Shown here: positions 57,299 through 64,000 of the stretch, piece by piece
How positions within the stretch are numbered: position 1 is the first letter of the stretch
Layout: the number at the start of each line of letters is the position of its first letter
Assembly (NCBI RefSeq): GCF_004664715.2
Contig: NC_051083.1
Location: 101,833,661 to 101,897,660 of the forward strand
DNA: 64,000 bases
Direction: 5' to 3'
From: Peromyscus leucopus
Taxonomy: Eukaryota > Chordata > Mammalia > Rodentia > Cricetidae
Translations under genes and position numbers: made by a program
Notes under the pieces: generated by a model
Databases searched by the model: none
What the model saw: only the letters and a program-made list of their open reading frames with translations
Told to the model about the DNA's origin: nothing

Positions 57299-58689
57299 TT
57301 ATTTATAAATTACCTAATGTAGGCTATTTTATTACAGCCTCCCAAATGGACTAAGACAATCCTACTTGATGCTCGAATTTGGTGAACGATCACAATATTT
57401 CTCTCAATCCTTACCTTTACAAGGCCTAGCAAAGAGAGAAGAATGACTTTTCTGGTCTTAATCCCACAGGGCTATGTGTAGACTGGATTCAAACCAGAAT
57501 CTCAAATAATGACTTCTGGTTTAGGTTATACTGCCCTCCAACAAGCTCTTTTAGAAGACTAAGGTTTGGAATCAGATTTGTTTTTATACTAACAAGTTGT
57601 ATAACCTTGGATAAGTTAATTATTCTTGAATAGACTTCATTTTTCTACACAATAAAATGGGGGAAATTTAGTACCTACTTCATTGCATATTTTTAGCAAC
57701 AGAATGTAAAACATATAATTTACTTAACTCAGCATTTAGCACAGAATAAATGCTAGAGCAAATGTGCCCTATTGTTACAGTTTAGCCACATTGTACCATA
57801 TCTAGGAAAATAAGAAACAGCAAAAGAAAAGGAGGGGGTAAAAGCTAATAAAATGGGAAGTATTACATGAGTTTTTGAAGAGGTTTCAGTTCAGTGTCAT
57901 TAAGAATGACATGTGGACATCAAGTGCAACTATACATTCATTCTGGTAGAAAGAAGAGAACAACTTTACCAGACAAGGGAAAAGTCAGTATCAAAAGGGA
58001 TTAAAGCTAGTTCTGATATCAGGCAAAGGATCCCAGAGGAAAACATGTTAGATTTTTTTCAAGGAGATCTAGAGTTCTAGATGTGGAGATCTAGAACTGA
58101 TAAGGTGGAGGAATCTGTTAATTCGCTCTGCATTATCCAGAGCCATATTCTAAGTAACATTCCCTTTAACAATGTCTGTTATACAGGGTGAGTCAGGCTG
58201 ATGCAGGCAAAAGCCAAGTTTGGAGGCATTGACTTAAAGGGATAAAGACCTTAGTTGTATGCCATCTGATACGATCTCAATGTTTACATTACAGGAAAAT
58301 TGACATTTTAAGTCAGAAATAGTGCCAAATGCTTCTAACATTAGCATGTGGGAAGCCATGCCAGTTCACAAAGAGGCAGGGGCCACCATCTTCCCTAGGT
58401 GACCCTTGGTGCCTGCCTTTCTGTACACTCTCAGTTCATTGTGGAGTTGAAAAGTTACACCAGTCCCTTACTGAGTCTATGAACAGAAAAGGAGGGACTC
58501 TCAAGCCATTGGACACACACTAGGAAAGGCTTTGTGTCCTGAACTGGGTGGAGGGTTGGCCATGGGGCTGTCTGGGATATACCTTCTTAAAATATGCTGA
58601 AATCCTAATACCTATGGTGTTATTGGCGGGGGGTGGGGGTGGGGGGTGTCTTAGAAATAAAGTGACTTTACTAGCATTCTTTTAAAAAA

Positions 58690-58691
<2 letters not shown>
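57299..58691. other. Unique DNA with one long G-rich run
   Basis: No dispersed repeat recognised. At 58625-58646 there are G runs of 2, 6, 5 and 6 separated by single bases, just upstream of the GT/CG repeat. A 64-codon frame at 58329-58523 has no family resemblance. Confidence 0.5.
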
Positions 58692-58726
<35 letters not shown>

Positions 58727-58930
58727 TGCGCGCGCCCGCACGCACGCGCGCACATGCATGAGTATATGTATGTGTACCATGTTCTTGCATGACTCTCAGA
58801 GGCCAGAAAAGGGCATTGGATCAGTTACAGGAGGTTATGAGTCACCATTAAGGGTGCTGGGAACAGAAACTAGGTCCTCTACAAGAGCAGCCCAGAACTC
58901 TTAACCTGTGAGACATCTCTGTAGCTTCTC
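58692..58930 (-). repeat. B2 SINE with (GT)n(CG)n tract
   Basis: GT repeats at 58692-58722, then a CG-rich alternating tract to about 58752, then minus-strand B2: 'gactctcagaggccagaaaa', 'aaggcattgg'-like text, 'ggtgctgggaacagaaacta' and 'taacctgtgagacatctctg'. The dinucleotide tract occupies the B2 3' end. Confidence 0.85.
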
Positions 58931-59560
58931 TAATAGCCCTTTTAACAAGAACAGTCCATTTAAAAAAGTGCCCTTATTAAAGGCCCAGGAGAGAAGAAAT
59001 CTCTCACATGAGGACACAGTGAAGAGCATCCATCTATGAAGAAGAGAACATGTAGTCATCAAACATCAACTGTACTAGAACCTGATTTTGAACTTTCCAG
59101 CTTCTAGCATGGTTAAAGAAGAAAGTACTTTTTTTAAAAAAAAATAAACTATCCAGTTTATGGTATCTTATTATAGCAGACAATATCTTAATGATAACTT
59201 AAGACAGCAATATATTCCCAGATGCTGTAGTTCTGCTATGGCCATTCACAGTACTCTTCATCCTCTCAATAATTATTGCCTGTCTCCTATGTGTGAGGTA
59301 TTGGACTTTGAGCTAAATGTGAGAAAAAGAAAAGAAAGAGGCAGTTTTGTTTTAAAGCAGCCTATTTCATGTTCTTCAGTCAAAGGCTTCTTTTATTGAA
59401 CTCCCTGCCTACACTCTTACACGAATACTGGTAAACAGGTAGCTGCTTCCAGATTTGCATCATCTGTGACCTCACTAGTCACAGAATTCGCTTATGTGAA
59501 CTCAGGCTTGAGTGAGAATACTGTTCTCTTACATATTCTTTCTATGATTTCATTTATACT
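58931..59560. other. Unique DNA
   Basis: No recognised repeat or gene. Confidence 0.45.
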
Positions 59561-59602
59561 TCTCTCTGTCTCTGTCTCTCTGTCTCTCTGTCTGTCTGTC
59601 TG

Positions 59603-59677
<75 letters not shown>
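59561..59677. repeat. (CTGT)n(CT)n(GT)n microsatellite
   Basis: CTGT-type repeats to about 59613, CT repeats to 59632 and GT repeats to 59677. The GT end abuts the T-rich tail of a B1. Confidence 0.98.
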
Positions 59678-59680
<3 letters not shown>

Positions 59681-59827
59681 GGTTTTTCGAGACAGGGTTT
59701 CTCTGTGTAGATTTGCACCTTTCCTGGAACTCACTTGGTAGCCCAGGCTGGCCTCAAACTCACAGAGATCTGCCTGCCTCTGCCTCCCTAGTGCTGGGAT
59801 TAAAGGCATGCATCACCTCTGCCCGGC
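59678..59827 (-). repeat. B1 SINE, near-consensus
   Basis: 'tggtttttcgagacagggtt', 'tctctgtgtagatttgcacc', 'ggctggcctcaaactcacag' and 'gcatcacctctgcccggc'. It retains the CpG in 'ttcgagac', so it is likely young. Confidence 0.95.
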
Positions 59828-59938
59828 ATGTTTTGGTTTTTTAAGACAGTGTTTCTATGTGTCCTGGAATTCACAAAGATCCACCTGTCTCTATTTCCTG
59901 AGTGGACAATTAAAAGCATGCTACCAGGTCCAGTTTAT
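59828..59938 (-). repeat. B1 SINE with internal deletion
   Basis: 'ggttttttaagacagtgttt', 'tcctggaattcacaaagatc' and 'aattaaaagcatgctaccag'. About 35 central bases are missing. The younger B1 above probably inserted at its T-rich tail. Confidence 0.78.
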
Positions 59939-59939
59939 T

Positions 59940-60100
59940 TTTTTCATTTTTAATTAGGTATTTGAGAATGTTATACAGTGTATTTTGCTCACATTCACTC
60001 ATCTCAGCTCCTTCAACATCCATCTCCCGTTCCCTAGCCATCCAATTTTATGTCCTTTTTTCTTGAACCCATCAAATCCAATTAGTCTTGACTAAATGTC
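59940..60100 (-). mobile_element. L1 3'-end fragment
   Basis: 'tttttaattaggtatttgag', 'tacagtgtattttgctcaca', 'ctcagctccttcaacatcca' and 'tgaacccatcaaatccaatt' are the antisense of a rodent L1 3' end. Confidence 0.68.
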
Positions 60101-60652
60101 TTCACAATACTTTCCTGAAGCTGACCTTCCACTAGCTCATGGCCTTTACAACAATATTTCAAAGACCTTGAAATATTCACAAGGGGCTAAAGTACCCCTG
60201 AAATTATTCAGTTTAAATTACAAAATAATTATGTTTTTAAGTTTCTTTCAAGATGTAGTAATACATTGGAAATTACTAGAGCATTAATCGGTTAGGTCAA
60301 TTAGCTTCTGGTGCAGATCTTGATTGAAAGCTACTCCTACCATCTCTATTTAATTCAAGTGTCCTTTGAGATTGCAAGTTTAGCTGTCCAAAACGCTGTT
60401 TCTATTTTCAACTTATCTTTGTAAATTAGAATATCTGGACACTTTGAAAACAAAGCCTTACAGAAAAATAAATTAGATACTGAAGTTGATTATAATAATA
60501 TAACAATCTTCCAGAACACCCCATTTCAAAGGTTTTTATTCATCATAACTTCATTCACATATTTATTATATCCTAAGTAAATATTAGGAATTTTAACTTA
60601 AAATATTCTAACATGAGTATACATAACACAGTGCTACATAGGATTCTATTTG
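60101..60652. other. Unique AT-rich DNA
   Basis: No recognised repeat or gene. Confidence 0.45.
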
Positions 60653-60771
60653 AACTCAGGAGGCAGAGCCAGGTGGATCTCTGTGAGTTCAAGGGCACCC
60701 TGGGCTACAGAGTGAGTTCCAGGCTCCAAAGCCACACAACAAAACCTTGTCTCTAAAAACAAAAAAAAAAT
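60653..60771 (+). repeat. B1 SINE lacking its 5' part
   Basis: It starts at 'gaactcaggaggcagagcca' and keeps 'ggtggatctctgtgagttca', 'gagtgagttccaggctccaa', 'aaccttgtctc' and an A-rich tail. The first 40 or so B1 bases are missing. Confidence 0.85.
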
Positions 60772-60834
60772 CTATTTGATTGAAAACTGTTAAAAATGAA
60801 ACATAGAAACCACTATCAAAAGCACATTCTGAAT

Positions 60835-60940
60835 TGCCCACAGTAGAATATGGTAGAGCACTTGCCTAGCAAGTGCAAGGCCCTGGATTCAGTCCTCAGC
60901 TCTGGGAAAGAAAAAAAAAAAGAAAAAAGAAAAGAAACTA
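60835..60940 (+). repeat. ID SINE (tRNA-Ala-derived)
   Basis: 'tagagcacttgcctagcaag' and 'tgcaaggccctggattcagt' with 'cctcagctctg', followed by an A-rich tail (60909-60940). ID elements derive from BC1/tRNA-Ala. The internal A-box is weakened here, so this is a retroposon and not a tRNA gene. Confidence 0.88.
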
Positions 60941-60959
60941 GATGTCTCAGCCTATGCCC

Positions 60960-61600
60960 CAACCCAGGTTCAGTCACCAATCTTCGATATGCCGACCAAA
61001 AGACTCAAATTAATAGTGGAAAGCAGGGACAAAGATAATCAGGGACAGCCCCTTGCCCCCAAGTCAGCCTTACTTGGTAGCCGAAGTGAGATTAAACTTG
61101 AAGTAGAAAGCCAAGAATCTGCACAACTAGGAGCCCCACTCAAGGTGTGATCCCACCCACCCATGACCCATCAGAGTCTGGGTTCCAATGTCATCCTGTA
61201 AGGTAGCCAGACAAGTTGTTAGAATTACACGAGATCTCTTTCCTGGACACCGTTAGTTTCCACCGCAGCAGCAGCCTGTCAAAGCAGTGAGGTCATCACC
61301 TGTTGCCAGGTACCTTTCCACCATCAGCTATGTGACAAGTGCATCCCCTAAAAGTGCTCACCAGGCACAGCTCGCTCTCTTGCCTCTTGCTCCTCTTCTT
61401 CCTCTTGTTTCTTCCCTGTCTGTCTGTCTGTCTGACTGCCTGTCCCTCTCAAGTCCTCACTCTGACATGACATAACCTTTCACTTTTTCACTGTCCCCCT
61501 CTCTCCTCCCGCAATAAACCTCTTGCACTAACTCTATTGTGTGTGGTATATTTGCTTAGTGGCGTACCTTGGCAGGGCCCACTGAAAGGTACCCACTTCA
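60960..61600 (+). mobile_element. Candidate ERV LTR 3' part
   Basis: The stretch is richer in G+C than its surroundings. It ends with a pyrimidine-rich block, 'cccgcaataaacctcttgca' (AATAAA at 61512-61517) and a GT-rich part with 'gtgtgtggtatatttgctta'. A poly(A) signal followed by 'cctcttgc' and a GT-rich end is common at the R/U5 of gammaretrovirus-like LTRs. No TG...CA ends or duplications are seen, and there is no coding part. Confidence 0.4.
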
Positions 61601-62966
61601 CCTTTCTTTATTTTTATCATTACAGAGACAAGTTCTCTCTCTGGTTGAGGACTTCTCCTTTTTCCCAGCATGAGATTCTTAGGAAAATTCCCATTTTCGG
61701 GGTGTCTATTGTTTCAATGGTCTGATACTGAGACACAAGTGTCTTTATAGAATGTCTTCACAGAGGACCTTTTCAGTGCACTCTGACTATTGTTAAACCT
61801 CACATCTTACAGGCATTGTTCATATACAAGGACCACAGCACTTTCTCTCTGCCCACTACAAATATAATTGACTCTATTCTCCTACCATGTTGGCTACCCA
61901 CACTCTGAAGTAGTTACACAAACCTTTGAAGAATATAAAGTACAGATGATCATGCACCAATGACATATTCGCTTTCTGAAAGCTTGAAAATATGAGTCAA
62001 AAGTACATTAAAACATCCAACTCATCAAACATCAAGGCTTAGCAGCACAGTCCACAGTAGAGTATTAGTTGCTTCTCTACCTAATCGGAGTTCTGAATGG
62101 AAAGTGTAGCTTACTGCAAATGTTCTGCATCAAAAGACAGGCTCACAGTGAATATCATTAGCCGGGGAAAAGATTTAAGTTTAACTTTTAGAAAATGCAT
62201 ATGGCTTTCACCTCGGTACCATTATAAACTACAAGCTCAACACCTTGGCTTAGAGAACATCCTAATTCTGCTTAGAAGACTGGACAGAGTATGGTGGCAA
62301 AGAAGTTCCCAGAACAAAAGGAAGGCAACACGGCATACTCAGTATCAGCGTGTGCATGTGTGACTCTGTCATGATCTGCTAACACAGAGCACCAAACCAA
62401 AGTGTATGTTACCATATAAGGGAAGATAAAAGGACAAAAATGCAAAGGGAAACTAACAAAAGATATATAGAGCTATACCTGCTGTGCTTGGGGCTCAGCC
62501 TTTGAGTGTTAATCCTCAGAGCTGGTGCTGGTACCCATAAATGCTACTTCCTGGCAGAAAGACTCATTGTCCCATTTTTCTGTACAAGAATCTCACAATA
62601 GTAAGGACCTGATGCTTTACACATGAGCACTGACCAATAACTCAATGTCTTTTAATCAGACCCAGAAGTAAATTTCTTCCTGCCTCATATCAGGCAGTTT
62701 GGGTACAATTCACTTCGTAATATGACTTCTTACCAGCGGTGTTTTCTTGATAATCTTGTTCCCTGGTCATGAAACCTGGAAAATGGGATTGTCTAGTTGA
62801 ATCATCCTCAGGCTTCATTATTTCCACTCTTTACTGGTGTGACTCAGCCCCCTCTTAGATTGCGCCCTGCTTTTCTTTTCAGGTGCTGCATTCCTTAGTC
62901 ACCTTCTCTTTGTCCGTCCCCATCCCCCCCAAAAGCTCAAGAATAATTATACAAGTTCTCCAGATC
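61601..62966. other. Unique DNA
   Basis: An 88-codon frame at 62097-62363 has no recognisable domain. I see no dispersed repeat. Confidence 0.45.
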
Positions 62967-63066
62967 TCTCCCTCCCTCCCCCTCCCTCCCCCTCCCTCCC
63001 TCCCTCCCTCTCCCTCCCCCTCCCCCTCCCTCCCTCCTCCCTCCCTCCCTCCCTCCCTCCCTCCCT

Positions 63067-63128
<62 letters not shown>
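62967..63128. repeat. (CCCT)n(CT)n pyrimidine tract
   Basis: About 105 bases of CCT/CCCT repeats followed by a (CT)n of about 55 bases. The open frames across it are artefacts of composition. Confidence 0.98.
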
Positions 63129-63131
<3 letters not shown>

Positions 63132-64000
63132 TCCCCCTCCAGGCTACCACACCTACTTTGAGCCATTTCTTTCTCAAACCATCATATATGTCATACTCCA
63201 CACTGCTTTTGTTGAAAATAGAAACTGATAGGCAATCGTGCTTTCTGACTGTCTGCAGACATGCAGACAGAATATGCTGTTCAGGTACCTGAACCAGTAA
63301 TTCATGCCTGCTGCCCTTTTTCTTGATGCAATAAACATATACCAATAAAACTGGGAAAAACAGGAATAAGGAATAATATAGTTAACAATTCAAATCCCTC
63401 TGAGCCTGGGGTTCCTGGAACACCTTATTTTTCTGTCAGCTTGCACAGCCAGGTACCTCTATTCAGCTTTCTGTCAACTGCATTTTGCTTGTTGTTTTGA
63501 ATTTTCCAAGTTCCTTTTTGTTTATGTTTCCAAAAGCCTGATTATCATTTAAATTACATCTAAAAGCACCTGATAGTGTCTCCTATGAAGCATAGATAGA
63601 AAAGGTGAATGGGCAGGTTCTGGGGCAAATCCCACTGAGGGCCTTCCTCCCTTTCTCCCCCTCAGATACATTAATCCAAATGAAATCACCTGAGGAGAAT
63701 ATCAAAGACATTCTTCGGGAGCAAGGCAGACAAAAAAAAAAAAACTTATAGCCTGAAGGCTTCTGTGGAAATGCAAAGAGAAAATGCTTTGGGTATGGGG
63801 TTGAGTGGGGTGGGCTGATGGTTTAGGAGAGAAAGATTCAGTTGCTGATGATCTGAATACAACTCTTAGCTAGAGAGTTATTATTTTCCCCATAATCCCA
63901 CTGCCCACTGTTTTCTCCATGGGGAAGTCCACTGGCCAACTGCAGTTCATAGCAGAAAAGACATATGAAACTGTGGGAACTGTGGTGAAGTAAAAGCTCC
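63129..64000. other. Unique DNA at right edge
   Basis: No dispersed repeat, exon or promoter is recognised. A short A12 run lies near 63732. Confidence 0.45.

Noticed and set aside
60835..60907. tRNA-Ala gene
   Set aside because: The A-rich tail, altered A-box and lack of a proper acceptor stem show an ID retroposon rather than a tRNA gene.
62879..63345. 132-codon Arg/Glu/Gly-rich frame on the minus strand
   Set aside because: It is driven entirely by the CCCT/CT tract. The same tract is open in several frames on both strands.

Overview
This window is vertebrate nuclear DNA from a muroid rodent, most likely a cricetid (hamster, vole or deer-mouse group). It is AT-rich and packed with rodent repeats: B1, B2, B3-type and ID SINEs, 5'-truncated L1 elements with rodent-style 3' ends, MaLR-type LTRs and a URR1-like hAT element. 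It also holds several LTR families that I associate with cricetid rather than mouse or rat DNA. The genus is inference; no decisive species marker is visible.

I found no protein-coding gene, exon chain, processed pseudogene, rRNA or functional tRNA that I can support. The longer open frames lie in simple repeats (poly-Ser/Leu/Glu/Arg frames), in repeat antisense strands or in a GC-rich tandem array. A few short frames sit in unique sequence without family resemblance. The window therefore reads as intergenic or deep intronic DNA, and its content is a record of layered retroelement insertions.

Layout. 1-6.6 kb: LTR fragment at the edge, two L1 3' fragments, SINEs. 7.2-10.8 kb: MaLR LTR with exact 5-bp target duplications, a B1, a GC-rich array of about 200-bp units that runs into an L1 3' end, a B2, another L1 3' end. 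11-15.5 kb: complex microsatellite, three minus-strand LTRs, and a B1 split by a solo LTR with 6-bp duplications. 16-24.3 kb: purine microsatellites, a MaLR copy with internal sequence, a 506-bp solo LTR with exact 6-bp duplications, a perfect 23-nt inverted repeat. 24.3-28.2 kb: mostly unique DNA. 28.2-39.3 kb: L1 3' ends, MaLR LTRs (one carrying a nested URR1), two more solo LTRs with duplications, a young-looking B1. 39.3-43.8 kb: the longest nearly repeat-free stretch. 43.8-50.3 kb: B2, L1, MaLR and a candidate 1.4-kb LTR. 50.3-57.3 kb: LTR, B1 and L1 nested in an older LTR. 57.3-64 kb: unique stretches, GT/CG repeat, B1 pair, ID element, a candidate ERV LTR end and a long CCCT/CT tract.

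There is no gene pathway here. The informative content is structural: nested insertions with readable target-site duplications, LTR families that share end modules and carry B1-derived segments, a satellite-like array fused to an L1 tail, inverted repeats next to GT tracts, and tracts able to form Z-DNA or triplexes. I saw no convincing new biological system. Repeat family names are from memory and unverified; boundaries without a stated target duplication are approximate, usually within 10-30 bases.
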